A stretch of 64,000 nucleotides of DNA from VRUE01 sp963764365 (GCA_963764365.1 CAVXSI010000015.1:280071-344070); one strand, 5' to 3'. Counted from the stretch's first letter, positions 15,561 through 24,665 are shown. Numbers and translations: made by a program. Notes: generated by a model from the sequence alone, not told the origin.

Positions 15561-17240
15561 TCAGACGGCCGCCGTCGCGGCGGGGTCCACCCCGGCCTCC
15601 GCCACGGCCGCCGGCCAGGCGTCCGCCTCCCGCTTGACCCGGCGGCGCGACCAGCCCAGCTCGGCGCCGATCGCCTCGGCGACCGGCCGAACCGCGGCCG
15701 CGTCGCGCAGCTGCGGCGCCGCCAGCAGCCCGAGCCTGGTCCGCCGCAGCAGCACGTCGGCGACGCTGCGCGCCTGCTCGTGGCGGGCGGCGATCGTCGC
15801 CTCGGCGAGCAGGTCGGGGCGGCCGGGGACGATCGGCGCCGCCAGCTTCGGCTGCTCCGCCGCCAGCGCCAGCACGTTGCGCGCCGCGTGGCCGTAGCGG
15901 AAGGCGAGCTGGGCGACCGCTTCCTCGCCGACGCCCGGCGGCGCCTCGAGGTCGCCGGGGCGCGCCTCCATCCCCAGCGGGATCTCGGCGGTGTGGCAAG
16001 GTGCCTCGCGGGAGCCGCGCTCGACCAGCCGATCGACCGTCTGCTTCGCCATCCGCCGCCAGGTGGTCAGCTTGCCGCCGGTGATCGTCAGCATCCCCGA
16101 CGAGGTCTCGTACAGCTCCGCTTTGCGCGAGATGTCGACCGACTTCTTCGGATCGCCGGTCGAGATCAGCGGCCGCACGCCGGCGTAGGCGCCGACCAGG
16201 TCGGCGGCGCCCAGGCTCACCCCGAAGAAGGCGTTGACCGCGTCCAGCAGGTACTCGACGTCGTCGTCGGCCGGGAGGGGATGGTCGATGTCGCCGTCGA
16301 AGTCGTTGTCGGTGGTGCCGATCAGGGTGCGCCCGTACCAGGGCAGGGCGAAGATCGCCCGCCCCTCGCCGGCCGGAACGATGCAGGCCGCCGACCCGGT
16401 CGATAGATCCTCCCTGTCGAGGAGGATGTGCGTGCCGCGGCTCGGCGCGATCCGCGGCACGTCCTCCTCCTCGACGACCTCGGAGCGGATCCGGTCGGCC
16501 CAGACGCCGGTCGCGTTGACGACGTTGTCCGCCTCGACCTCGAAGCGCTCGCCCGAGTCCGCCTCGACGCAGGCCACCGCCGACGCGCGGCCGCCGCGGG
16601 TCAGCACCTCCGTCACCTCGGCGCCGTTCAGCATCGCCGCCCCGTAGCGCTCGGCCTCGCCGAGGATCGTCAGCACCAGCCGCACGTCGTCGGTTTGGCA
16701 GTCGTAGAAGAGGTAGGCGTCCTCAGGCTCGCGCCGCTCCAGCGCCGGCACCAGCTCCAGCAGCTCCTCGCGGTCGATCGTGCGGTGGCGGTCGGGCGAC
16801 CAGTAGAGGTCCTCGTCCTCCTCCCTGGCGGCGCGGATGTCGCGGCGGCTGCGGCCGATCCGCGTGGTCGCCATCACGTCGTACATGTTGAGCCCGATCC
16901 CGAGCCCCCGCTGGCGGCGCTCGTCGGCGAAGCTGGGGACCACGAACGGGGTCGGGTAGACCAGGTGCGGCGCGAGCTGGACCATCAGCTGGCGCTCGAT
17001 CAGCGCCTCGCGGACCAGGCCGAGGTCGAAGTTCTGCAGGTAGCGGAGGCCGCCGTGGACCATCTTCGAGGAGCGGCTGGAGGTGCCCGAGGCGTAATCG
17101 CCGCGCTCCAGCAGGGCGACCGAGTAGCCGCGCGAGGCGGCGTCGAGGGCGACCCCGGCGCCGGTGATGCCGCCGCCGATCACGACCACCTCGAAGCGCC
17201 GGCCGGCGATCGACTCGAGGGCTGCGGCGCGGGCCAGCAT
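15561..17240 (-). CDS. glpD: Glycerol-3-phosphate dehydrogenase, FAD-dependent
   Basis: This 559-residue membrane-associated enzyme oxidises glycerol 3-phosphate to dihydroxyacetone phosphate and passes electrons to the quinone pool. FEVVVIGGGITGAGVALDAA is the FAD Rossmann motif, and SSRSSKMVHGGLRYLQNFDL is diagnostic for GlpD. The middle carries APSRGTHILLDRE, IFALPWYGRTLIGTTDNDFD and YAGVRPLIS. The C-terminal DAO_C helical domain follows TITGGKLTTWRRMAKQTVD. Length is typical. The ATG (17240) overlaps the stop of the upstream nitroreductase gene, so the two are coupled. Confidence 0.94.
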   Translation of the reverse strand: MLARAAALESIAGRRFEVVVIGGGITGAGVALDAASRGYSVALLERGDYASGTSSRSSKMVHGGLRYLQNFDLGLVREALIERQLMVQLAPHLVYPTPFVVPSFADERRQRGLGIGLNMYDVMATTRIGRSRRDIRAAREEDEDLYWSPDRHRTIDREELLELVPALERREPEDAYLFYDCQTDDVRLVLTILGEAERYGAAMLNGAEVTEVLTRGGRASAVACVEADSGERFEVEADNVVNATGVWADRIRSEVVEEEDVPRIAPSRGTHILLDREDLSTGSAACIVPAGEGRAIFALPWYGRTLIGTTDNDFDGDIDHPLPADDDVEYLLDAVNAFFGVSLGAADLVGAYAGVRPLISTGDPKKSVDISRKAELYETSSGMLTITGGKLTTWRRMAKQTVDRLVERGSREAPCHTAEIPLGMEARPGDLEAPPGVGEEAVAQLAFRYGHAARNVLALAAEQPKLAAPIVPGRPDLLAEATIAARHEQARSVADVLLRRTRLGLLAAPQLRDAAAVRPVAEAIGAELGWSRRRVKREADAWPAAVAEAGVDPAATAAV

Positions 17241-17749
17241 CAGTCGAGGAAGACGGCGGCCCGCTCGACCGGCGGGCGCTCGGGGGGCGGCTTCTCCTGC
17301 CGCGGCGCGCCGAGGTGCAGGAGGCCGACGAAGCGCTCGCCCGGCGGCAGCCCGACCGCGGCCCTCCCCTCCTCGGTTCGCAGGACGGCGGGGGTGCGCC
17401 AGTAGCCGGCGAGGCCGCGGCCGTGGGCGGCGAGCAGGACGATGTAGGCGGCGACGGCGGTCGCGTGCAGGTCCTCCTCGTCGCGCAGGAGATCGCCGCC
17501 GAGCACGCAGGAGACGACGATCATGGTCGGGGCGCGGTCGAGCTTGGCGCCGGCCTCGCGGCCGGCCGCCCGCTTCAGCCCCTCCAGCGCCCGCGGGCCG
17601 ACGACGCGGAAGCGCCAGGGCGCGGTCAGGTGGTGGTTGGGCGCCCAGCGGGCGAGCTCGAGCAGCTCCTCGACCTGCTCCCGCGGCAGCGGCTCGGGGC
17701 CGAACGCCTTGTGCGTGCGGCGCGTGCGGATCGCCGTCTCAAGGTCCAT
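17240..17749 (-). CDS. Nitroreductase-family flavoprotein
   Basis: This 169-residue FMN-binding oxidoreductase starts MDLETAIRTRRTHKAFGPEP, with ELARWAPNHHLTAPWRFRVV and LRTEEGRAAVGLPPGERFVG further on, the conserved blocks of the nitroreductase fold. The HLTAPWRF motif groups it with small general nitroreductases rather than with BluB, the lower-ligand synthase of cobalamin. This is worth stating because the gene follows the cobalamin-riboswitch operon by 22 bases. Electron donor and substrate are unknown. Its stop overlaps the glpD start. Confidence 0.8.
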   Translation of the reverse strand: MDLETAIRTRRTHKAFGPEPLPREQVEELLELARWAPNHHLTAPWRFRVVGPRALEGLKRAAGREAGAKLDRAPTMIVVSCVLGGDLLRDEEDLHATAVAAYIVLLAAHGRGLAGYWRTPAVLRTEEGRAAVGLPPGERFVGLLHLGAPRQEKPPPERPPVERAAVFLD

Positions 17750-17770
17750 CCTTCGAGGGTATAGCCCCGG

Positions 17771-19658
17771 CTACCAGCCGAAGCGACGGCCCAGCAGGAG
17801 GACGGCGGCCAGCGCGATGCCGGCGCTGCCGAAGCCGGCGGCGAGCGGCGCCCAGGGCTTCGGGCCGGACTTCGCGGTCGCCCTGAAGGGCGGGGCCACC
17901 GGGGGCGGGGCCGTGGTCGGTTCCGCTTCGCCCGGCGGCGAGGTCCCTTCGGGGAGCGGGGTCGAGGGAACGCCCTGGCTCGGCGGTGGCGCCGTGCCGG
18001 TCGAGCCGGCGCCGCTGGAGAGGTGCGGTCGAGCCGGCGCCCCCCTGGTCGAGCGATTCGGAAGTGCCGGGCGGGATCGTCGGCAGCCCCGGCAGCGGGG
18101 CCGATCCGGCGTGGGTCGACCCGCCGCTCGATTGCGGTGGGGCGCTCTGCGGCGTCAACTGCGGCAGCCGCGGCGCCGTCGCGACCGGGAAGGCGTCGCC
18201 GGCGGCGGCGACCAGCACCTGACCGGTCACCCAGACCGGAGTCTGGTCGCTCGAGGCCGAGTAGCGGTAGTGGCCGTCGGGCTGCTGCTGCGTGGCGAGG
18301 TATTCGAGCGGGCTCTTGCCGCCGGTCGCGACCGACGCCGGGTCGGTCCCGACCGCGATCATCCCCTGCACCGCCCAGGCGGTCGACTGCGAGTTGACGC
18401 CGCCGGAGCCGCCGAGGGCGAAGCCGCCGTTGGGCCGCTGGGCGCCCTTCAGGTAGGCGAGCCCGTGGCGGGCGGCGTCGCTGCCGGGGATCGCCTGCAT
18501 CGCGGCGCCGGTGCCGTCGGCGGTGCTCGGCGAGCCGGGATCGTCCCCCCAGCCGCCGTCGCCGTTCTGCGCCCCGGCCAGCCAGGAGACCGAGCTTTCG
18601 ACGCCGCCGCCGGTGGAGCGCAGGGCGATGATCGCGAACGCGGTCGAGCCGGGCCAGCCTTCGAACGAGCCGTTCCCGCGGCGGCGCTTGGCGAGCGCCG
18701 AGACGAGGTTGCGGCCGCCGAATTCGCGCGGGTCGACCCCGGCGCCCTTGAGGGCGAGGATCGTGCGGGCGAAGTCGCCGGGGCTGCTGAGGCTGCCGAC
18801 CTTGGCGCGCAGGTAGTCGACGCCGGTCTTGCCGCCGCTGGAGACGTCGAGCGGGTTGCGGCCGGCGGCCTCGAGGCCCAGCATCGCCCAGGCGGTGACC
18901 GACGGGCTCGAGGCGCTGTCCGGCGAGGACCCCCAGCCGCCGTTGGAGTTCTCGACCGAGGCGAGCCAGGCGGCGGCGCTCGCCGTGCCCGCCTGGGCGC
19001 GGCCGGGCAGGGCGCCGACCAGCGCCAGCGCCAGCAGCAGGACCGAGGCGGTCGCCGCGGCGCGCCACTCGAAGCGCTCGCGGAAGCGGATCAGGGCGCG
19101 GACCATCGCCGGGCCGGCGACCAGCGCCAGGGTCGCGTTGCCGATCGCGTGGGCCGCGTCGAACGGCACCGCGCGCGCCTCCAGCGCGAGGAATCGCTGC
19201 AGCGAGAGGTCCCCTCCGTAGGTTGCCATCAGGGAGAAGTTCAGCAGAGCGCCGTATCCGACGCCCGCCAGGGCGCAGACGACGGCCAGGGTGACGCGGT
19301 TCGGCCGCGGCCTGAGGACCGCCAGCGCGGCGCCGAGGATCCCGCACAGCCCCCAGCCGGCCATCTGCCAGGGAGTCCAGGGGCCCTGGCCGAGCCAGAA
19401 GTTGGAGACGAGCCCGGCGAGGGCGCCGACCGCGAATCCGGGCGCCGGCCCGAGCGCGAAGCCGGCGAAGACGACGACGTCGGTGGTGGCGACGACATTG
19501 GGCAGCGCCGCGAAGGCGACGCGGCCGGCGACCGCGAGCGCGGCCAGCGCCGCGACCAGCGCCACCACCTGCGAGGTCGGGCGCGAGCGCTCGTACCAGG
19601 CGAGGCCGCCGAGGAGGACCGCGGCGAGGATCAGGTAGGTGGCGAGCTCCCAGCTCAT
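17771..19658 (-). CDS. ECF S component fused to an intrinsic-factor-like alpha/alpha-toroid
   Basis: Residues 1 to about 215 contain about six hydrophobic segments (ATYLILAAVLLGGLAW, VVVFAGFALGPAPGFAVGAL, WQMAGWGLCGILGAAL), the fold of an ECF S component or substrate-binding subunit. A further hydrophobic segment (about 200-220) leads into four or more prenyltransferase/squalene-cyclase-type repeats (WLASVENSNGGWG, WLAGAQNGDGGWG, YLKGAQRPNGGFA, YLATQQQPDGHYR), predicted to form an outward-facing alpha/alpha barrel as in intrinsic factor. In the annotated frame the tail becomes Arg-rich. Dropping one base near 18024 instead gives a Pro/Ser linker and a C-terminal membrane anchor (GSAGIALAAVLLLGRRFGW) ending at 17771, about 628 residues. 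The ATG (19656-19658) overlaps the ATPase stop. Substrate is inferred to be a corrinoid from the riboswitch and DUF4430 partners. Confidence 0.72.
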
Positions 19659-21445
19659 CGGCGGCCGCCTTCGACGAGCACGGCGGCGCCCTGCTCGGGG
19701 GTGATCGTCCCCGGCAGGTCGAGGATCCGCGCGACCTCGGTGGCGAAGTACCAGCCGCCGGAGAGAACCTCGGCGGCGCTGCCGTCGGCGATCACGGCGC
19801 CGTCACCGAGCAGCACCACCCGCTCGGCGAAGCCGGCGGCGAACTCGACGTCGTGGGTGGCGACGACCACGCCGGCGCCGCGGGACGCGAGCCCCTCGAT
19901 CAGCTCGTCGAGCTCCTGCTTGCGGGCACGGTCCATGCCGCGGGTCGGCTCGTCGAGGGCGACAAGGCCCGGCAGCTTGTCGCCTTCCATGCGGCCGGCG
20001 AGGGCTATCGCCAGCGCCAGGCGCTGCCGCTCTCCGCCCGAGAGGTCTCTCGGGTCCGCGTCCACAGCGGCCTCGAGCCCAACCGTGCGCAGCGCCGCCA
20101 TCCCCGGCTCGCCGGGAAGCTCGTCCCCGACCCGCTCCCGCACCAGGTAGTCGCTCGGGCTCTGGGTCAGCAGGGCGATTCCGGCGGGCACGTCGATCTT
20201 CCCCCTCACCGGCTTCTCCAACCCCGCGATCGTCCGCAGCAAGGTGCTCTTGCCGGCGCCGTTGCGGCCCATCAGCGCCACTCGCTCGCCAGGATGGATC
20301 TCCAGGTCGATTCCGCGCAGGACGTCGCGGCCGGTGTCGCCATTCGACAGCTCGACCCATAGCCTGCGGACCGAGAGCGCCGGGGCGGGCGGGTCCTGTC
20401 GCCGCGGTGGGGGGTGCCCTCCTGGCGCTGCGATCTGCTCCGGGCGAAGGGATGGAATCGAGGACAGGGACGCGGCCTTGCCCTCCGCAGACTCCGCGCT
20501 GGCGGAGGACACCCCCCACCACGCCGCCACCCGCCCGAGCTGCCGCTCCGAGTTGGACGTGCCAAGCGTTCGGCGGGCATCGCGGACGCCCGTTGGCAGA
20601 GGGTCGATGCCGCAGAGGCTGAAGAGACGGGCCGCCGGGGTCTCCAAAGCTGCGTCGTTGCTCTGGGCCCAGCTGAGGAAGTTCCGGGGGGTGCCGTCGT
20701 AGGCGATGGAGCCGGAGTCCATCGCGATGACGCGATCGGCTGCGGCCAGGCAGCGCTCCAGGCGGTGCTCGGCGAGGAGGATGGTCACTCCCCACTCCTC
20801 GTTCAGGCGCCTCAAGAGCCAGATCAGCTCGTCGCCGGCTACGGGGTCGAGCTGGGAGGTCGGCTCGTCGAGGAGGACCAGCTTTGGGCGGGTTACCAGA
20901 GCTGCCGCTAGAGCTACTCGCTGCAGCTCCCCACCCGAGAGGGTGTCTACTGTTCTGGTGAGGAGGTGGGGGATCGCCAGGGCCAGGGCCACCTCCTCGA
21001 CTGCTCTCGCTCGGGAAGCTGCCGGTTCTCCGCGCATCTCCAGGGGCAGCTCTATCTCCGCCGCCACGGTGGTCGAGACGATCTGCGTCTCGGGGTCCTG
21101 GGCCACGTAGCCGACCGCGCCGGCCAGCTCGCCGGGGCCGGTGGCGATCGCGTCGATGCCCGCCACCGTGACGGCGCCCTCCACCTCGCCGCCGTGGAAG
21201 TGCGGGACGAGGCCGCAGGCCGCTCGCAGCAGGGTCGACTTGCCGCAGGCGGAGCGGCCGGCGAGCAGAGCCAGCTCGCCCGGCTCGAGGGAGAGGGAGA
21301 TCTCGCGCAGGGCCTGTCCCGCGCCCGGCATGTCAGAGGGGGCGGCGGTGGGACGCGCCGCGGCGCCGGCGTTCGGGTAGACGTAGGAAAGACGCTCGAT
21401 CGCCAGCGGCAGGACGGCGCGGGTCGGGGTCGCGAGGTCAGGCAT
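19655..21445 (-). CDS. Double ATPase of an ECF transporter (EcfA1-EcfA2 fused)
   Basis: This 596-residue protein contains two complete ABC ATPases in tandem that power the ECF importer from the cytoplasmic side. Domain 1 has Walker A AGRSACGKST, signature LSGGELQR and Walker B LVLLDEPTSQLD. Domain 2 has Walker A MGRNGAGKST, signature LSGGERQR and LVALDEPTRGMD. Usual ECF systems have two separate genes or a fusion like this. The linker (about residues 275-360) is long and includes a stretch (WWGVSSASAESAEGKAASLS) encoded by a palindromic DNA element at 20406-20520. It overlaps the T-component stop by eight bases and the S-component start by three, so all three subunits are coupled. Confidence 0.9.
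   Translation of the reverse strand: MPDLATPTRAVLPLAIERLSYVYPNAGAAARPTAAPSDMPGAGQALREISLSLEPGELALLAGRSACGKSTLLRAACGLVPHFHGGEVEGAVTVAGIDAIATGPGELAGAVGYVAQDPETQIVSTTVAAEIELPLEMRGEPAASRARAVEEVALALAIPHLLTRTVDTLSGGELQRVALAAALVTRPKLVLLDEPTSQLDPVAGDELIWLLRRLNEEWGVTILLAEHRLERCLAAADRVIAMDSGSIAYDGTPRNFLSWAQSNDAALETPAARLFSLCGIDPLPTGVRDARRTLGTSNSERQLGRVAAWWGVSSASAESAEGKAASLSSIPSLRPEQIAAPGGHPPPRRQDPPAPALSVRRLWVELSNGDTGRDVLRGIDLEIHPGERVALMGRNGAGKSTLLRTIAGLEKPVRGKIDVPAGIALLTQSPSDYLVRERVGDELPGEPGMAALRTVGLEAAVDADPRDLSGGERQRLALAIALAGRMEGDKLPGLVALDEPTRGMDRARKQELDELIEGLASRGAGVVVATHDVEFAAGFAERVVLLGDGAVIADGSAAEVLSGGWYFATEVARILDLPGTITPEQGAAVLVEGGRR
20406..20520. repeat. 115-bp palindromic element inserted in frame in the EcfA linker
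   Basis: GGTGGGGGGTGCCCTCC (20406-20422) and GGAGGACACCCCCCACC (20504-20520) are inverted repeats with one mismatch, and similarity continues inward for several bases. The element lies wholly inside the ATPase coding region and is read through, adding about 38 residues to the linker between the two ABC domains. Confidence 0.65.
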
Positions 21446-22452
21446 CGCGCCTCCACGGGGCGAGGCCGGCGAAGACGAGCGAAAGCGAGAGGATCAGGGT
21501 CGAGGCCGAGAGGCCCGGCTGGATCGTCGGGTAGGCGTTGAAGCCGTCGGCGCCCGCGACCTTGCCGGCAATCGCGGCGAGCAGGACCGCGGCGCCAACC
21601 GCGTAGAAGCGGGTGTCGTAGCGCGACCGCGAGCGCCGATCGAGCCCCCGCGCCTGCCGCTCCCGCGATCGTGGTCGCCGGGGCGACCCGACAACCGGGA
21701 CGTGCCGGGGACGGGAGCGCTCAAGGGAGGAGCGGCGCGCCGTTCGGCGCATGACCCGACCCAGCCGACCGCGGACACCGCCCCGCGCCGCGTCCGGCGC
21801 CGGCAGGGAGTAGCCGCGCAGCTCCAGGGTCGCCGCGACGTCGACGGCGCGGTCCAGGGAGCCGGCGAGGAGGCGGCGCGCGATCGTGGCGCGGCCGAGC
21901 GGGGCGGCGGCCGGGCCGCGCAGGCGGCCGGCGTCGCGGAGCCGGCTCGCGTCGGCCGCCGCGACCGGGACCAGGCGCGAGATCAGCGCCGCGGTCAGGG
22001 CCGAGCGGCCGGCGATCGGGACGCAGCGAGCGCAGCACCCGGTCGGGGTCGACGCAGGCCGAGTAGACGGCGAAGGCGATCATCGTCACCGCCGCGCGCA
22101 GACCGATCACCGCGCCGGACGCCAGCGCCTCGGCGGTGACGTCGACCTGGCCGAACAGCGGCCAGTCGCCGAGCCGCAGCAGGACGGTCTCGCCGCGGTC
22201 GACGACGAGGGCGTTGACGACGACGATCAGCAGCGCCAGGGCGATGCTCATCCGCAGCGCCGCGCGGACCGCGCCGCGGGCGCCGGCGAGGCGGCCGGCG
22301 AGGTAGGCGCCGAGGCCGGCGGCGGCCAGGACCAGGGGGCTCGAGTAGAGGAAGGCGACGGCGGCCAGCGAGCCGACGTAGGCGATCGCCGCGGCGGGCG
22401 AGGCCGACTGCAGCGGCCCCGGCCGCGGCACGTAGGCAAACGGCGACGTCAC
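21438..22452 (-). CDS. ECF transporter T component (EcfT/CbiQ-like), single frameshift
   Basis: This is the membrane coupling subunit of the importer. The N-terminal half in the first frame has hydrophobic helices (IAYVGSLAAVAFLYSSPLVL, SIALALLIVVVNALV, AVTMIAFAVYSAC) and the conserved DPDRVLRSLRP. Near 22019 the natural sequence changes frame: PIAGRSALTAALISRLVP, the coupling helix around TLELRGYSL (the ARG-type motif of CbiQ proteins), then RFYAVGAAVLLAAIAGKV and a last helix ending at 21438. One extra base near 22019 explains the break. GTG 22452 has a GGGGAGGG site. The 3' end overlaps the ATPase start. Confidence 0.78.
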
Positions 22453-22510
22453 GAAAGAGCCCTCCCCTGTTCGTTAGCGGCGCATGCCGGGGCAAAGGCA
22501 CAGGGGAAGC

Positions 22511-23542
22511 TCATTGTTCCCCCACCGCTACCGGCAGCGGCGTCTCCTGTCCGTCTTCCACCGCCACCGCGTAGCGGTCGCGCAGGTCGGGCGCGTCGAG
22601 CAGCCGGGCCGCGGCGTCGACGCCGCGCGGCCCAACGCCGGTGACCAGCCAGACCGGCGGCGCGCCGTCGCGGCGGGTCGCGGCGACGAGCCCGGCGGCG
22701 GGACCGAACGCCCGCGCATCCCCCCCGCCTTCGTCGAGACCCTCCAAGCGATAGCCGCCGCCCCCGCCTGCGGCGAACTCGGCGAACACCCCGCTCACCT
22801 GCGGTCCCTCCCCGAGCTGAGCGGCGGCGGGGTCGTCCCGCACTCGCGCCCAGGGGCCGACCAGCACCCGGATCGCGCCGCCCGGCGCAGCTCCGGCTCC
22901 CGCGCCCGCCGTGGAGAGCCCTCCGCCCGCGCCGCCGGCGCGCCGCTGAGAGGCGCTCACCCGCCGCAGCCGCGCCATCGCCTCCCCGCAGGCGGCGCCT
23001 CCGCCGAGGCATTCGACCGCCACCGGGCGGCGCTTCCCTTCGTAGCCGTCGCGGAACGGCTGCGGCCAGGAGCCGACCACGGCCGGGACCGACTCCGCCG
23101 CCGACCAGTCGCGGTAGTCCCACCAGATCGCGTCGCCGCCGTGCAGCGGGTAGTCGGCGGCGCCGACCGGCGACTCGACCCCGTTGACGTAGAAGAACCA
23201 GGCGAAGCGACGGCCGCCGCGGGTCGCTTCGGAGAGGCCGTCGATCGCGGCGACGAAGCCGCCGCCGTAGCGGGTCGAGATTGCGGTCTCGCGGTCGAGC
23301 AGGCGCATCGCCGTGTCCGATTCGCTCGCCGCCTCGCCGTGCGGCGCCAGCAGCCGCCGGGCCCCGAAGTCGCGGGTCACCGTGAGGGTGACGTCGCCGA
23401 CGCCCTTGCCCGCGCCGAAGCCGCAGCCGGCGGCCGCGAGCGCCGCTCCGAGCAGCGCGATCACGACCGCCGTGCGGCGTCCGGCGGCTGCAAGCCGTCG
23501 CCCGGCGGCGTCCTCGCCCGCGCGGGTGCTCGCGCGCGCCAC
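22511..23542 (-). CDS. Lipoprotein with DUF4430 (transcobalamin beta-domain-like)
   Basis: This is a predicted lipoprotein of 343 residues from GTG 23542 (GGCGGGGA upstream). The signal peptide is AVVIALLGAALAAAGC with lipobox AAGC. It is followed by a DUF4430 domain: DVTLTVTRDFGARRLL, AMRLLDRETAISTRYGGGFV, RFAWFFYVNGVE and YPLHGGDAIWWDYRDW. The W-x-F-YVNG and GD-x-IWW-Y signatures are those of the C-terminal cobalamin-capping domain of transcobalamin-like proteins. A second half of about 160 residues (YEGKRRPVAVECLGGGAACG onward) has no family I recognise. It lies between the first DUF4430 gene and EcfT, so it probably presents a corrinoid to the transporter outside the membrane. Confidence 0.78.
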   Translation of the reverse strand: MARASTRAGEDAAGRRLAAAGRRTAVVIALLGAALAAAGCGFGAGKGVGDVTLTVTRDFGARRLLAPHGEAASESDTAMRLLDRETAISTRYGGGFVAAIDGLSEATRGGRRFAWFFYVNGVESPVGAADYPLHGGDAIWWDYRDWSAAESVPAVVGSWPQPFRDGYEGKRRPVAVECLGGGAACGEAMARLRRVSASQRRAGGAGGGLSTAGAGAGAAPGGAIRVLVGPWARVRDDPAAAQLGEGPQVSGVFAEFAAGGGGGYRLEGLDEGGGDARAFGPAAGLVAATRRDGAPPVWLVTGVGPRGVDAAARLLDAPDLRDRYAVAVEDGQETPLPVAVGEQ

Positions 23543-23589
23543 GCCCAGCGCGTCCCCGCCAGGCTCGACTTTCGCTCGCCGGCGCGTGA

Positions 23590-24339
23590 TCAGCCCTCCG
23601 GGCAGGCCCCGTTCAGGCAGACCCCGACCCGGTTGGACGGGATGTCCTTGCCGTGACGCGCGACCAGCTCGGTCGGCTGGGCGAGCACCACCGTCGCGAC
23701 GCCGTCGCCGCCGGTCGGCGCGAGCGCGCCGCTGACGGAGACGCCGGCGGCCGGCCTGCGCTTCCCCCGGTCGTTGTAGGAGAACACGCGCACCCGGAAC
23801 GGCACGCCGGCCGTCGCCTGTTCGGGAGCGACGAGCGAGAGCTCGCTCGGGTAGGGGTATCCGGTCAGCGCCCAGAGCACTTCGTCGCCGGCCCTCAGCT
23901 TCACCGAGTCGCCGCCGCGTTCCGGGTTCCTGTGGTTCACCTTCAGGTACCAGGAGTGGGCGCCGTGGCTGGCGAAGCCGCCGATCCCGCAGAGCCCGAG
24001 GCCGAATTCGCCGCGGAAGTGGTCGGTCACCGAAAGCGGCCGCAGCGACGGGGTCGACCTCGCGGCCTGGGCGAGCGCGCCGAGCGCCGTCGCGCCCCGG
24101 ACGGTCACCGCCCTGCCGCTGCCGCCGGTCCCCTTGCCGAGGCAGGTCGCCCGCGGGCTGGTGGGGACCTTCGTCGTGTGCGCCCGCAGCGGCCCTTCGG
24201 CGAGCGTCCTGCCGGCCGAATTCACCACCCGCAGGTCGGTGGGGACTCCCTTCGCCGCCGCGACGGCGGCGACGGAGAGCAGTAGGGCGATCGCCAGCGT
24301 GCACGCGGCCGCCGGCCGGAATGGAACGAGTCTTGGCAT
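23590..24339 (-). CDS. Secreted DUF4430 (transcobalamin-like) protein
   Basis: This is the first gene behind the cobalamin riboswitch, 249 residues from ATG 24339 (AGGAAAGG eight bases upstream). The signal peptide (AACTLAIALLLSVAAVAAA) lacks a lipobox. The mature N-terminus (LRVVNSAGRTLAEG), RAVTVRGATALGALAQAA, HSWYLKVNHRNPERGG and LRAGDEVLWALTGYPYPSEL follow the DUF4430 pattern of ubiquitin-like beta strands with the W-Y-x-K-V-N and GDEVLWA signatures. A C-terminal beta domain (LSLVAPEQATAGVPFRVRVF) looks Ig-like. Two Cys pairs could form disulphides. A role in extracytoplasmic corrinoid capture is inferred from family, riboswitch and neighbours. Confidence 0.78.
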   Translation of the reverse strand: MPRLVPFRPAAACTLAIALLLSVAAVAAAKGVPTDLRVVNSAGRTLAEGPLRAHTTKVPTSPRATCLGKGTGGSGRAVTVRGATALGALAQAARSTPSLRPLSVTDHFRGEFGLGLCGIGGFASHGAHSWYLKVNHRNPERGGDSVKLRAGDEVLWALTGYPYPSELSLVAPEQATAGVPFRVRVFSYNDRGKRRPAAGVSVSGALAPTGGDGVATVVLAQPTELVARHGKDIPSNRVGVCLNGACPEG

Positions 24340-24371
24340 CTCAGCCACCCTTTCCTCGAGGGTTGTCTTGG

Positions 24372-24540
24372 CGGGCCGGGGACAGGTCTCCTGGCTTCCG
24401 GGATGGTCGGCCGCACCTTCCCGAGGGCTCCGTGTCCCCCTCAGTGGCTGACGCGCAAAGCGCCCGCGGCTTCCTTGGCCCGGTCACAGTGGCGGGACCG
24501 CGCCGGCTTCGCACCGGACTTCCCTTGACCACCGACCGTA
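24372..24540 (-). promoter_or_regulatory. Cobalamin riboswitch
   Basis: On the minus strand the conserved blocks occur in the right order: GGGAAGTCCGGTGCGAAGCC, then GGTCCCGCCACTGTGACCGG, GTCAGCCACTGAGG, GGGAAGGTGCGGCCGACC, and the terminal B12 box GAAGCCAGGAGACCTGTC. This is a full-length cobalamin aptamer about 30 bases upstream of the first DUF4430 gene. When corrinoid binds, expression of the downstream five-gene importer operon should fall. No obvious U-tract terminator separates aptamer and gene, so control may act on ribosome access. Confidence 0.95.
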
Positions 24541-24665
24541 TTTACGCGGGCGAGTCTACATCGATCCACCGCGGAGGAACCTTCGTCCAGATGGCTTGAA
24601 ATTTACCTAGTTTATAGGCTTATACTTCGGCGTATCGGAAAACCGAATTGTTTATGGGAGAAGAA

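Noticed and set aside
17240..17749. Nitroreductase as BluB in a cobalamin operon
   Set aside because: The diagnostic blocks match ordinary small nitroreductases (HLTAPWRF), not BluB; position after the B12 operon alone is not enough.
18000..18700. Tandem DNA repeats in the toroid region as a CRISPR-like array
   Set aside because: Repetition is at protein level (GGWG-type repeats), with no regular repeat/spacer DNA pattern; no CRISPR array was seen anywhere in the window.
17523..20150. An 875-residue plus-strand open frame
   Set aside because: Antisense to the S component and ATPase; low-complexity composition and no motif.
22449..23123. A 224-residue minus-strand ORF overlapping the DUF4430 lipoprotein
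   Set aside because: Same strand but different frame, Arg/Gly-rich shadow of the lipoprotein C-terminal half.
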